A stretch of DNA of 64,000 bases from Chitinophaga pinensis DSM 2588 (GTDB lineage Bacteria; Bacteroidota; Bacteroidia; Chitinophagales; Chitinophagaceae). Each line of letters starts with the position of its first letter. Position 1 is the first letter of the stretch. The notes below the pieces were generated by a model. It was not told where the DNA came from. It did not search any database and saw only the letters and a list, made by a program, of their open reading frames with translations. Shown piece by piece: positions 8,454 through 16,616 of the stretch. The stretch is taken from positions 5,822,001 through 5,886,000 of the forward strand of contig NC_013132.1 of assembly GCF_000024005.1 (NCBI RefSeq). The letters run 5' to 3'. A program made the translations under genes and the position numbers.

Positions 8454-9953
8454 ATGAATATCAACATAAGTACGTTAGGTGAATTAAAGAAGAGTGGATA
8501 TAAACCTAAATCCGTTAAAGAAGAGATCAGACAAAACCTGATCCGTAAACTCCAGCAAAAAGAAAACGCATTCCCCGGTATCATCGGCTACGAAGACACC
8601 GTTATTCCTGATACGGAAAGAGCCCTGCTCTCCCGTCATAATATCCTGTTCCTCGGTCTCCGCGGACAGGCAAAAACTCGTATGGCCCGGCAGATGGTTT
8701 CCCTGCTGGACGAATACATTCCCATCGTGGAAGGTTCTGAAGTGAACGATAGTCCCTTCGAACCACTCTCCCGTCACGCACGTGATATCGTTGCCGAACT
8801 GGGTGACGCCACGCCTATCTCATGGGTACACCGTGACCAGCGTTACAGCGAAAAACTCGCTACGCCGGATGTATCCGTAGCTGACCTCGTCGGTGATATC
8901 GACCCGATCAAGGCTGCTAACATGAAACTGAACTATGCAGACGAGCGTGTGATCCACTTCGGTATCATTCCACGCTCCAACAGAGGCATCTTCGTGATCA
9001 ACGAATTGCCCGACCTGCAGGCCCGTATACAGGTATCCCTGTTCAACATCCTCCAGGAAGGCGATATCCAGATCCGTGGTTTTAAAGTACGTATGCCACT
9101 GGATATTCTCTTCGTGTTCACTGCAAATCCGGAAGACTATACCAATCGTGGTTCCATCGTAACGCCACTCAAAGACCGTATAGAAAGCCAGATCATTACA
9201 CACTATCCGAAGAATATCGAAAACTCCCTGCTCATTACCGAACAGGAAGCCAATGTACATGATGAACAACGCCATGTACATATCAGCGATATGATCAAGC
9301 GCCTTATCGAACAGGTGGCTTTTGAAGCGCGTAACAGTGAGTACGTTGACAAAAAGAGCGGTGTATCTGCCCGTCTGACCATCGCCGCTTATGAAAACGC
9401 AGTGAGCGCAGGCGAACGCAGAGCCATCATCAACAAGGAAAAAGAAACTTACGTACGTATAGCCGACCTCCAGGGTATTATTCCGGCCATTACCGGTAAA
9501 ATAGAGCTGGTATATGAAGGCGAACAGGAAGGGCCGTTACAGGTGGCCGTAAATCTCCTCGACAAGGCCATCCGCAGCGTCTTCTCCCAGTACTTCCCGA
9601 ACCCGGATTCCTTCAAAAAACGTAAACAGAGCGCTGCTGGCGAGAATCCTTACAGGGCGGTTATCCAATGGTTTGATAAAGGCAATGCCGTACAGTTATT
9701 GCAGGATGTAAATGATAAGCAATACGAGACATCCCTTCAGAAGGTAGATGGTCTGAAAGAGCTGATCAAAGGGAAATTCCCACATGCCAATAACAAAGAA
9801 CAGTTACTGCTCATGGAATTCGTATTACACGGCCTCGCTTCCTACTCCCTCATCAGTAAAAAGGTGGTGGAAAACGAGACCCGCTTCAGTGATCTCCTTG
9901 GTACCATGATGAACTTCGGTTCCGGTACAGAAGAAGAAAACGACGAATTCTAA
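8454..9953 (+). CDS. MoxR / Mg-chelatase-like AAA+ ATPase
   Basis: The 499-residue protein carries a variant Walker A, GLRGQAKT at residues 68-75. The Walker B region reads FVINELP, with Asn183-Glu184 where Asp-Glu is usual. A sensor-1 segment (TANPED) comes later. This matches the Mg-chelatase ChlI/MoxR clade, not classical AAA proteases. The C-terminal 150 residues are helical and unlike any catalytic domain that I know. It follows the VWA gene at 47 bp and is almost certainly co-transcribed. The pair probably remodels a protein complex or inserts a metal cofactor, but no substrate gene lies in the operon. Confidence 0.8.
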   Translation: MNINISTLGELKKSGYKPKSVKEEIRQNLIRKLQQKENAFPGIIGYEDTVIPDTERALLSRHNILFLGLRGQAKTRMARQMVSLLDEYIPIVEGSEVNDSPFEPLSRHARDIVAELGDATPISWVHRDQRYSEKLATPDVSVADLVGDIDPIKAANMKLNYADERVIHFGIIPRSNRGIFVINELPDLQARIQVSLFNILQEGDIQIRGFKVRMPLDILFVFTANPEDYTNRGSIVTPLKDRIESQIITHYPKNIENSLLITEQEANVHDEQRHVHISDMIKRLIEQVAFEARNSEYVDKKSGVSARLTIAAYENAVSAGERRAIINKEKETYVRIADLQGIIPAITGKIELVYEGEQEGPLQVAVNLLDKAIRSVFSQYFPNPDSFKKRKQSAAGENPYRAVIQWFDKGNAVQLLQDVNDKQYETSLQKVDGLKELIKGKFPHANNKEQLLLMEFVLHGLASYSLISKKVVENETRFSDLLGTMMNFGSGTEEENDEF

Positions 9954-9975
9954 ACCATACTTCCTTCCGTAACGG

Positions 9976-10058
9976 AAACGCGGAATATTGGACGATATAT
10001 ACTCAAATTGCTGTTGCATCTTACAGCCGAAGTATCTATCTTTCAGTATTCCGCGTTT
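9976..10058. other. Long-range inverted repeat between the AAA+ and Gfo/Idh genes
   Basis: AAACGCGGAATA (9976-9987) is complementary to TATTCCGCGTTT (10047-10058), 12 of 12 positions, separated by 59 bases. The right arm ends in a short T-run, so it may be a large-loop terminator of the VWA/AAA operon or a small structured RNA. Confidence 0.4.
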
Positions 10059-10105
10059 TGCATTATATATGCCGCGTTTATTGAAAACAACTATCAACTA
10101 CAGTT

Positions 10106-11416
10106 ATGAACAACTCAAGAAGACACTTTATCCGCTCTGCCTCTACCCTTGTCGCAGGAGCTGGATTAGTCGGTGCGTTGCCCTCCGCTCTCCGCGCAGT
10201 TGCCCCCAGTGATAAGATCAATGTCGCCGCTATCGGCATCAACGGAATGGGCTGGTCAGACCTCACCGCTATTCTCAAAAACCCGTACGCACAATGCGTC
10301 GCCCTCTGTGATGTTGACAAAAATGTACTCGATAAACGGGCCGCAGAACTGGACAAGAAGGGCCAGAAAGTAAAGACCTATGGCGACTACCGTAAATTAC
10401 TGGAGGACAAATCCATCGATGCCGTGATCATCGGTACGCCCGATCACTGGCACTGCCTCCAGATGACTGACGCCGTATCCGCAGGGAAAGACGTTTACGT
10501 CGAAAAGCCCATCGGTAACTCTATTGCAGAGATTAAAGCCATGCTGTATGCCCAGGAAAACACCAAACGTGTCGTACAGGTAGGTCAGTGGCAACGTAGT
10601 CAGCAACACTTTAAAGACGCCATCGCTTTCGTACATTCCGGTAAACTCGGACAAGTCCGCCTGGTCAAAGCCTGGGCCTATATGGGCTGGATGCACTCCA
10701 TTCCAAAACAACCAGATGGTAATCCCCCTGCAGGTGTAGATTACGCTGCCTGGCTAGGTCCTGCGCAAAAGCGCCCTTTTAATCCTAATCGCTTCCATTT
10801 CAATTTCCGCTGGTATTGGGATTATGCTGGCGGACTGATGACCGACTGGGGCGTACACCTGCTCGATTATGCATTGTTAGGCATGAAGGCACAGCACCCG
10901 CAGTCAGTAATGGCTGCCGGCGGCAAATTCGCTTATCCTGATGATGCGGCTGAAACACCGGATACACTGACAACAGTTTATCAGTTCGACGGCTTCAATA
11001 TACAATGGGAACACGCTATCGGCATAGACGGCGGTCCTTACGGCCGTGATCACGGTATTGCCTTCATCGGCAATAACGGTACACTGGTACTGGATCGTGG
11101 CGGATGGGAAGTGATCCCTGAAAAAGATAAAATGGAAGCAGTGCCACGTCAGAAGTCCGTGGACAATGGCCTGGACAAACATGCCACCAACTTCCTGGAA
11201 GTAATTAAGTCCCGCAAACTGGAAGACCTGAACACGCCACTGTCAGCCGGCGCACACGTCGCTACTATTGCCCAGTTGGGAAATATCGCTTACAAAACAA
11301 GCCAGAAGCTACACTGGAATGGCGCTACCGGTGGATTCACTGAAAAAGAGGCCAACAAATACCTCACACCTGAATATCACAATGGTTATAAACTGCCTAA
11401 GTCAACCATGAAGTAA
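10106..11416 (+). CDS. Tat-exported Gfo/Idh/MocA family oxidoreductase
   Basis: The 436-residue protein begins with a twin-arginine signal (SRRHFIRS followed by a hydrophobic, Ala-rich core). An NAD(P)-binding Rossmann domain follows, with the family motif Glu133-Lys134-Pro135. The C-terminal alpha/beta domain includes a WDYAGG segment and a WGVHLLDY segment, typical of the Bacteroidota and Planctomycetota exported members. Tat export implies folding with the cofactor in the cytosol and action in the periplasm, probably on sugars or sugar alcohols. The exported isomerase-like gene at 6.1 kb may be functionally related. A terminator follows directly. Confidence 0.85.
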   Translation: MNNSRRHFIRSASTLVAGAGLVGALPSALRAVAPSDKINVAAIGINGMGWSDLTAILKNPYAQCVALCDVDKNVLDKRAAELDKKGQKVKTYGDYRKLLEDKSIDAVIIGTPDHWHCLQMTDAVSAGKDVYVEKPIGNSIAEIKAMLYAQENTKRVVQVGQWQRSQQHFKDAIAFVHSGKLGQVRLVKAWAYMGWMHSIPKQPDGNPPAGVDYAAWLGPAQKRPFNPNRFHFNFRWYWDYAGGLMTDWGVHLLDYALLGMKAQHPQSVMAAGGKFAYPDDAAETPDTLTTVYQFDGFNIQWEHAIGIDGGPYGRDHGIAFIGNNGTLVLDRGGWEVIPEKDKMEAVPRQKSVDNGLDKHATNFLEVIKSRKLEDLNTPLSAGAHVATIAQLGNIAYKTSQKLHWNGATGGFTEKEANKYLTPEYHNGYKLPKSTMK

Positions 11417-11422
11417 TACGAT

Positions 11423-11455
11423 AAAAGGCGTTCCGCTGGAAGCAGAACGCCTTTT
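11423..11455. terminator. Terminator of the Gfo/Idh gene
   Basis: AAAAGGCGTTC (11423-11433) pairs with GAACGCCTTTT (11445-11455); a short inner GCT/AGC stem lies in the loop. It is T-rich on both strands and can serve the convergent ankyrin gene too. Confidence 0.8.
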
Positions 11456-11484
11456 GTCATTTATCAACCTAACACTATAGTTTA

Positions 11485-11973
11485 CTACTTTTCAATTCCT
11501 GCTGCCTCCAGCATTTCCACTCCTGCTGCATTTCCCTGTTGTGCTGCCAGATCAGCGGCAGTCATCCCTCTATTCTCCCGGATATTGATGTCCGCACCAA
11601 AATCAAGCAATAGCTTTATCATATCATTCCTTCCAAACATCGCGGCAAACATCAACGCAGTACCGCCATTGCCATGTTGCAAGTTCAGATCAGCGCCATA
11701 ACCAATCAGCAACGTTGCTATTTCCGGATAACCTTTGAAACTTACGCCCATCAGAGAAGTGTTTCCACCATAGTCTGCCGCATTTACATCTGCACCTGCT
11801 TCGAGCAATAATGCAGCTGCCTCGATCTGGTTATTATAGGTGGCAATGATCAGGGGTGTATATCCACGACTGTCGCGAACATTCAGATCCTCTATTTTAC
11901 TGATGTTTTCCTGCAAAAAAGTGATGTCGCCGGTTCTTGCCGCATTAAAAAATTCATTGACAATTGCACTCAT
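11485..11973 (-). CDS. Ankyrin repeat protein
   Basis: The 162-residue protein is built of four to five ankyrin repeats of about 33 residues, recognisable by repeated GxTPLxxA-like and LLxxGAD segments (LLEAGAD, LIGYGAD, LLDFGAD). There is no signal peptide, so it is cytosolic. Ankyrin repeats bind other proteins; the partner is unknown. The gene is alone on its strand, with 28 bp between its stop and the Gfo/Idh terminator. Confidence 0.85.
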   Translation of the reverse strand: MSAIVNEFFNAARTGDITFLQENISKIEDLNVRDSRGYTPLIIATYNNQIEAAALLLEAGADVNAADYGGNTSLMGVSFKGYPEIATLLIGYGADLNLQHGNGGTALMFAAMFGRNDMIKLLLDFGADINIRENRGMTAADLAAQQGNAAGVEMLEAAGIEK

Positions 11974-12390
11974 GGGAATAGATTAATTGGGTTTATCGCT
12001 TTGAATGATAAAGCATCCTGCACTGCCTGCCAGGCACACAATGCGGCGCTTTATTTTAGCTATTCAATATCAATGCCGCTTTATCAAACCATACACACGT
12101 GCCAGCGTTAATGCACTCAAGCATCACTAATCCTACTATCATTCTGTGCTATTCAGACGCGCGCCAAAGTATTAAACAGCTGTATCAAATTGAAAATCAA
12201 TCAATAAACCTGTTACTGCCAAATGTCTTATAACTTCTTTCCCTGTCCAGCAGCAATTATTTCATCAGTGGCGGCAATTTCTTCTGCTTGCTTCCCTTCA
12301 TCTACCTAATGTAGAATATATATAAGAAGGTGTGAAATCAATCAACATATCCCTCCTCTCCTTCGGGAAACATATCATCAAATGTTCCCT
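11974..12390. other. Intergenic region upstream of the ankyrin gene
   Basis: In this 417-bp gap I see no open frame of note, no tRNA and no strong hairpin. On the minus strand around 12170-12190 a TTTG is followed about 14 bp later by TACTTTG, an imperfect promoter-like pair about 200 bp from the ankyrin start. Confidence 0.3.
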
Positions 12391-13302
12391 TTATTGATAA
12401 TGCACGTACTTTTCAGTAAAACTGCCATCTGCGAACAATTCCAGTAATCCATAACCAGGCGCCGTCTCCCTGTTATTTCCTTTCCACCACGCGCCACTCA
12501 CCGCTCCATCACACAGATACGCCACATTGTTATATACCACTTTATCCTTCAGGTGTATATGCCCGCTCAGACATAATTTCACATTCGGATACTGGTAAAA
12601 CAACCGGATAATATCCGCCGTATCCGTATGCATATCGCCACCCAGCATTTCCCACCTGTTCACAATATTATCCTGTACCATCAGGGTGGCCGTCAGGATC
12701 GGAATATGTGACAACACACATACCGGCGTCTGTGCATCCGTTGCTTTCAGTTCATCTGACAGCCATATCATCTGTGCCTCTCCCAGTTTACCGATATACC
12801 AGGTATCGTCTACATCCAGGTGTACACTGTCCAGTACGATAAACTTCCAGCCGCCTTTCGTAAAACTGTAATAAGGTGAATTCAGCTGTAACTGATCCAG
12901 CGAATATTGCTTACCGTACACCGCCTGCCCTTTGTTGTTTTCACTCCACCAGATGTCGTGATTACCCAGGGCATAATGTACCGGCAGACTACACTCCTCC
13001 TTCATGATCGTATGCAGTAATTTCCATTGTACATCGATGGTCGAAAGGTTCTCTTTGTTCATATCAAACACAATGTCGCCACCGTTCAGTATCATATCTA
13101 CCTTCGGCTGCTGCGACTGAATATGATGCAGACATTTCCTGAAAAAATCAGGCGCGCCTGCTTTATCATACAGGTGCACATCTGTAATATGCGCTACACG
13201 TAATACAGGCTTCTTCTCCGCATCAGCTGCGAAAGATGGCAGTGATACAGCCGGAGCTAATAGTAAACCGCCAAATCGTTTGAACAATGATCTTCTTTGC
13301 AT
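12391..13302 (-). CDS. Exported calcineurin-like metallophosphoesterase
   Basis: The protein has all blocks of the calcineurin-like phosphoesterase fold in order: ITDVH (D-x-H), NGGD, GNHD, a SHIP segment and SGHIH. This indicates a two-metal phosphoesterase. The N-terminus from the ATG at 13302 is a Tat-like signal (RRSLFKRFGG then a hydrophobic core ending before AADA), so it probably acts in the periplasm. The frame extends 28 codons further upstream, but that would bury the signal peptide. Substrate is unknown; purple-acid-phosphatase-like or cyclic-nucleotide activity are both possible. Confidence 0.82.
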   Translation of the reverse strand: MQRRSLFKRFGGLLLAPAVSLPSFAADAEKKPVLRVAHITDVHLYDKAGAPDFFRKCLHHIQSQQPKVDMILNGGDIVFDMNKENLSTIDVQWKLLHTIMKEECSLPVHYALGNHDIWWSENNKGQAVYGKQYSLDQLQLNSPYYSFTKGGWKFIVLDSVHLDVDDTWYIGKLGEAQMIWLSDELKATDAQTPVCVLSHIPILTATLMVQDNIVNRWEMLGGDMHTDTADIIRLFYQYPNVKLCLSGHIHLKDKVVYNNVAYLCDGAVSGAWWKGNNRETAPGYGLLELFADGSFTEKYVHYQ

Positions 13303-13396
13303 AAAACACGCTTTAATGCCCACAGGACAAGGCGCGAAATTTGCATATTCCGGGCGTATTTCCGCCCCATTCAGCAGATTTAACAATATGTTCTTC

Positions 13397-14065
13397 TCAC
13401 TCGCACCGCATCCGCAGAAAATAATCCTTCTCCAGCAACTCTGCCCGGTTCATCGTAATCGTCACGCCCCATTCCATATAATAATACGCATCCGCCAGAT
13501 CCAGTACATGATCATACATATGATCCGTGATCAGGAAGCCTTTTCCTTTCGCAGCTTCCTCGCGTATCAGGTCTTTGATCGTATCAATATGCAATGGCAT
13601 GATGTGCGTAAATGGTTCATCCAGCATCACAAATTTTACCGGAGAACAGATCAGCACAATAGTGGTCAGCATACGTATTTGTCCGCCGGAAAGCGATTTC
13701 ACCGCTGCCTGCTCTTTTCCTTCAAACTCCGGGAAACAGGCCGTTACCCGTTCCCAGGGTACATCATAAGACCGGGCAAATGCGCCTGCTTTCAGCGGAG
13801 CCGGTACAAAAGGGAACTGTGGCAGATACCTGACCAGTCCCGGTACTTTGTATGCAGCCCTGCTTAACTTCTTACCGTTGTATTGCACAAAACTGAATTC
13901 CGCAGTCTGTGCACCAAACATCACGCGCATCAAACTGGACTTACCCGAGCCGTTCCGGCCTACCAGTATATGAATACGACCACTGATCATCTTCATATAG
14001 CCGCCACTGATAACCATCTTTGTTCCATAAGATAGCGTCACGCTATCCGTTTCCAGTATATCCAT
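13397..14065 (-). CDS. ABC transporter ATP-binding protein
   Basis: The 222-residue ATPase has Walker A GRNGSGKS at residues 36-43, the LSGGQ signature at 125-129 and Walker B with Asp149-Glu150 (LDEP). A GGYMKMISG insertion before Walker A and a short Q-loop region are seen. The start overlaps the stop of the upstream 112-aa membrane protein by one base (TAATG), so translation is coupled. No classical permease follows; the small membrane protein may be a partner, but it is short for a permease. The substrate cannot be inferred. Confidence 0.85.
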   Translation of the reverse strand: MDILETDSVTLSYGTKMVISGGYMKMISGRIHILVGRNGSGKSSLMRVMFGAQTAEFSFVQYNGKKLSRAAYKVPGLVRYLPQFPFVPAPLKAGAFARSYDVPWERVTACFPEFEGKEQAAVKSLSGGQIRMLTTIVLICSPVKFVMLDEPFTHIMPLHIDTIKDLIREEAAKGKGFLITDHMYDHVLDLADAYYYMEWGVTITMNRAELLEKDYFLRMRCE

Positions 14066-14403
14066 TAACTATAAAATGAAGTGAGGGTTAGCGCAGTAAA
14101 CAACAACAGGAAATCTATCACAAAGGCAGTCCCTGTCAGCAGGTAAGGGCCGAGACCAAGATTGAAGAAATAATATCTTTCTTTCCGCTGATGGGCAACA
14201 TAGGCGGTCATGCCAAAAGCAATGGCTTTCAGACTAAGGATCGCAGGCAATATGCCGAGGTGCTTCGTAGCATTGCTATGATACACCCAGCAGGCACAAA
14301 GGATCAGCAGTATTCCGGGAACCAGGAAAAACGAACGGTAATAGAGGAACAAACCGCGTATTCTTGCCATAAACTGTACACAGGATGATTGGCCATCCTT
14401 CAT
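14065..14403 (-). CDS. Small membrane protein upstream of the ABC ATPase
   Basis: I do not recognise the family. The 112 residues hold about three hydrophobic segments: near residues 25-43, 50-68 and 85-108. A basic loop (HQRKERYY) lies between the second and third. An internal ATG (Met12, just before a basic ARIRG segment) is an alternative start at 14370. It overlaps the ABC ATPase by one base (TAATG), which argues for a shared function such as a membrane anchor or a reduced permease. Confidence 0.65.
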   Translation of the reverse strand: MKDGQSSCVQFMARIRGLFLYYRSFFLVPGILLILCACWVYHSNATKHLGILPAILSLKAIAFGMTAYVAHQRKERYYFFNLGLGPYLLTGTAFVIDFLLLFTALTLTSFYS

Positions 14404-14471
14404 TACAATTTATCAATATTTATTGCTGGTTATCACCAGCCGCACTGCCAAATAATTGTTAAAATCAGTGC

Positions 14472-14978
14472 TTAAATAGCCGTACCGGCATTTTCACTTT
14501 CCTTTTCTAACATCATTGAAAGGTATACAGCGTCGCTGATAGGGTTGTCGTAGTACGCAGCAATAGGCTGGAAACCCAGGCTGGTATACAATTCAATAGC
14601 GGGGCGCATATGTGCCAGCGTATCCAGCAACATACGTTTATAGCCCAGTTCCTTTCCGGCTTCAATAGCTTTGATGGCCAGCGCTCTGCCTACGCCATGT
14701 CCTTTGAAAGCATCGCGTACAAAGAGCCGTTTCATTTCGCAGGTAGCGTTTTCAAACGGTCTTATGCCGACGCAACCCGCCGGATGTCCGTCAACCAGGG
14801 CAATAAACAATGCTCCCGCGGGCGCTACATAATTGGGTTCAGGTAAACTGATCAGTTCTTCTTCGAAGCCCTGAAAACTAAGATCTACACTCAACCAGTT
14901 GGCGTACTCGCGGAAAAGGGACTTCACCTGTTCCAGCGTCTTAACATCTTCTTTTTTTACTGCTACAATTTCCAACAT
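14472..14978 (-). CDS. GNAT family N-acetyltransferase
   Basis: The 168-residue protein has the GNAT fold, with the acetyl-CoA pyrophosphate loop in the segment KGHGVGRAL and a late ELYTSLGF segment typical of the final beta-alpha unit. It probably acetylates a small molecule or amine; the substrate is unknown. The frame can start at a GTG at 15008, but that lies inside a terminator hairpin. The ATG at 14978 is preceded by a purine-rich ACGAGGT and is preferred. The gene sits directly behind a leader with a terminator and a possible antiterminator, so its transcription is probably controlled by attenuation. Confidence 0.85.
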   Translation of the reverse strand: MLEIVAVKKEDVKTLEQVKSLFREYANWLSVDLSFQGFEEELISLPEPNYVAPAGALFIALVDGHPAGCVGIRPFENATCEMKRLFVRDAFKGHGVGRALAIKAIEAGKELGYKRMLLDTLAHMRPAIELYTSLGFQPIAAYYDNPISDAVYLSMMLEKESENAGTAI

Positions 14979-15168
14979 ACCTCGTTTATTTTTGTTTATA
15001 GAAAACACAAAAGCCTCCTGAGCATCAGAAGGCTTTTAATTCTGAGTTCCGGAGAACTCCTACTGTAAACGATATAATTAATAAATTAACTCATTGTCAG
15101 CATTCTCAACATCACCAGGTCAGCCTTCTGCTCACCACCCTCTTCAGTTAGGGGGGGTAACAAATATA
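14979..15168 (-). promoter_or_regulatory. Attenuator-like leader of the GNAT gene
   Basis: On the minus strand, TATATTTG (15161-15168) is a perfect -7 box. The leader then has: GAGCAGAAGGCT (15122-15133); a short ORF; a GAGTTC-TCCG-GAACTC hairpin (15044-15059) with a UNCG-class tetraloop; and a terminator (15009-15037) with U-rich tail, 31 nt before the ATG. GAGCAGAAGGCT can pair with AGCCTTCT plus GCTC (15020-15034, 3-nt bulge), which would break the terminator. No -7 box lies after the terminator, so transcription must pass it. Confidence 0.55.
15086..15112 (-). CDS. Possible 8-residue leader peptide (Met/Leu rich)
   Basis: ATG-TTG-AGA-ATG-CTG-ACA-ATG-AGT-TAA encodes MLRMLTMS. Three of eight codons are Met and two are Leu. 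It lies between the proposed antiterminator arm and the terminator. A second overlapping mini-ORF starts at a GTG just upstream and ends in TGATG across this ATG. Translation is not proven; ORFs this short occur by chance. Confidence 0.35.
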   Translation of the reverse strand: MLRMLTMS

Positions 15169-15215
15169 ATAAAATTTAGTCAAAAAAAACAGGGTTGGAA
15201 GAAATACTTTGGATA

Positions 15216-15641
15216 CTATTTTTCTGCGCTATTTATTGCCTTTAATTCCGCTACCAGCGCTGCCATTGTGTTTACGCCCCAGTGTTCATAGTACTTTCCG
15301 TCACGTACCGTGACCATATCCATCACCCTGATACTTACAGGCTGATGCGTAGCCGGTATACCCATAAAAGTACCTTTGTGGGTGCCTGAAATAATCTTGA
15401 AAGTGGTCACCTTATCCCCTTCTGCCACCTGCTCATAGATCGTTACTTTAAGGTCGGGAAATGCAGGGCGCAGTATATTGTTGAAGGTGTGTAACATACC
15501 GGCTGCTCCTTTATCCATCCCCGGCATAGCGGTATGATTGATAAACGCAGGATCCATGATTTCTTTGAAGCTCTCCAGGTTATTTTCCTCAATGATTTCC
15601 TTGTTAAATCGCCTTACCACGGCCTTGTTCTGTGCTGTCAT
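15216..15641 (-). CDS. SnoaL-like ester cyclase family protein
   Basis: The 141-residue protein fits the SnoaL-like fold of the NTF2 superfamily: an N-terminal helix with VVRRFNKEII, a DPAFINHT segment, a FPDLKVTI strand and a GTHKGTFMGIPAT segment typical of the family. Members catalyse ring closures or hydrolysis of small ketones, or are simply binding proteins; the role here is unknown. It has no signal peptide. It lies between the AraC regulator and the attenuator leader and reads toward the leader. Confidence 0.8.
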   Translation of the reverse strand: MTAQNKAVVRRFNKEIIEENNLESFKEIMDPAFINHTAMPGMDKGAAGMLHTFNNILRPAFPDLKVTIYEQVAEGDKVTTFKIISGTHKGTFMGIPATHQPVSIRVMDMVTVRDGKYYEHWGVNTMAALVAELKAINSAEK

Positions 15642-15710
15642 ATACTTTGATTTTATACAGCAAAAGTAGTCCGCAGCAGGCCCTTCCTGTTAGTCCTCAC
15701 CGTCCAGAAT

Positions 15711-16592
15711 TTATGCCTGGACGTTCATATTTTGTTCCTGGTAAGCCGATGGTGTCATACCAAATACCTGGCGGAAGGCTTTCGTGAAACTGGAATGACT
15801 TTCATATCCCACCTGGTCATATACATCGCCTGGTTTGGCTTGCTGATCCAGCAGCAAACGGGCGGCCACCTGCATTTTCTGCTCCAGTAACCAGCGCTGC
15901 GGAGAAGTGCCATAGATCTTCGTAAACCTGCGTTTAAAAGTAGACAGCGACATACTGCACAGAAAAGCCAGTTCCTCCACAGTCACCGGTCTGGTGATAT
16001 TCCCTTCCACCGCCTTCCTGATCTCAAAATCCTGCATACTCCCCGTCGCATTGGCCTTCAGTTGTAATAGCGTCTCCGGTGCAGTCTGTAACAGATACAG
16101 CAATAGCTCTTCAAACTTCAGGATACAGATTTCCTGGGGCAATGGCTGTCCCAATTGTAATAAATGTCTGACTGACTCTATATAGTTCCGGAGAAAAACA
16201 TCTTTTTCAAAAGTGATGAATGAAGCAGCCGGTAATTGCTTATCCTGCTGTTGTGCCTGTACCAGGCGGTCGTATTTCATGTAAAAATCCAGGAGGGCGT
16301 CATCGCTGAAATACAGGAGTACGGACTGAAAATTGCCGTTATCCGATTTTACGTTTGTCGTCAGACAACTACCGGCTGCCAGGAATAAGATCGCATTGTC
16401 ATTGACGGTGGTTGTTTGTCCGCCGTAAATAACCGTCTTACGTCCTTCTATCAGTAAATTAATCATGTTCCTGTGCAGGATCACACGATTCTTTTTAGTA
16501 TTGCAGGGAGAAGTATATGGCCGGATCAGTATCCGGTCTTCCGCGCGGTATTGCGCCGGATTGAGATCCTGAGGAAGATTGATGACATTCAT
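15711..16592 (-). CDS. AraC family transcriptional regulator
   Basis: The 293-residue protein has an N-terminal ligand-binding cupin-like region and a C-terminal pair of helix-turn-helix motifs (around EELAFLCSMSLSTFKRRF and the final DVYDQVGYESHSSFTKAF segment). This is the normal length of a full AraC regulator. The frame begins at a GTG at 16607; the ATG at 16592 is preferred. It lies 24 bp downstream of the PRISE-like reductase on the same strand, so the two may be co-transcribed, and the regulator may control that reductase or the SnoaL gene that follows it. Confidence 0.85.
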   Translation of the reverse strand: MNVINLPQDLNPAQYRAEDRILIRPYTSPCNTKKNRVILHRNMINLLIEGRKTVIYGGQTTTVNDNAILFLAAGSCLTTNVKSDNGNFQSVLLYFSDDALLDFYMKYDRLVQAQQQDKQLPAASFITFEKDVFLRNYIESVRHLLQLGQPLPQEICILKFEELLLYLLQTAPETLLQLKANATGSMQDFEIRKAVEGNITRPVTVEELAFLCSMSLSTFKRRFTKIYGTSPQRWLLEQKMQVAARLLLDQQAKPGDVYDQVGYESHSSFTKAFRQVFGMTPSAYQEQNMNVQA

Positions 16593-16616
16593 TCCTGCAA
16601 AGATCACAAAAAAGGA

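Noticed and set aside
15001..15008. GTG start at 15008 for the GNAT gene
   Set aside because: It overlaps the terminator hairpin and would put hairpin-encoded residues on the protein; the ATG at 14978 has a purine-rich site and the usual GNAT N-terminus.
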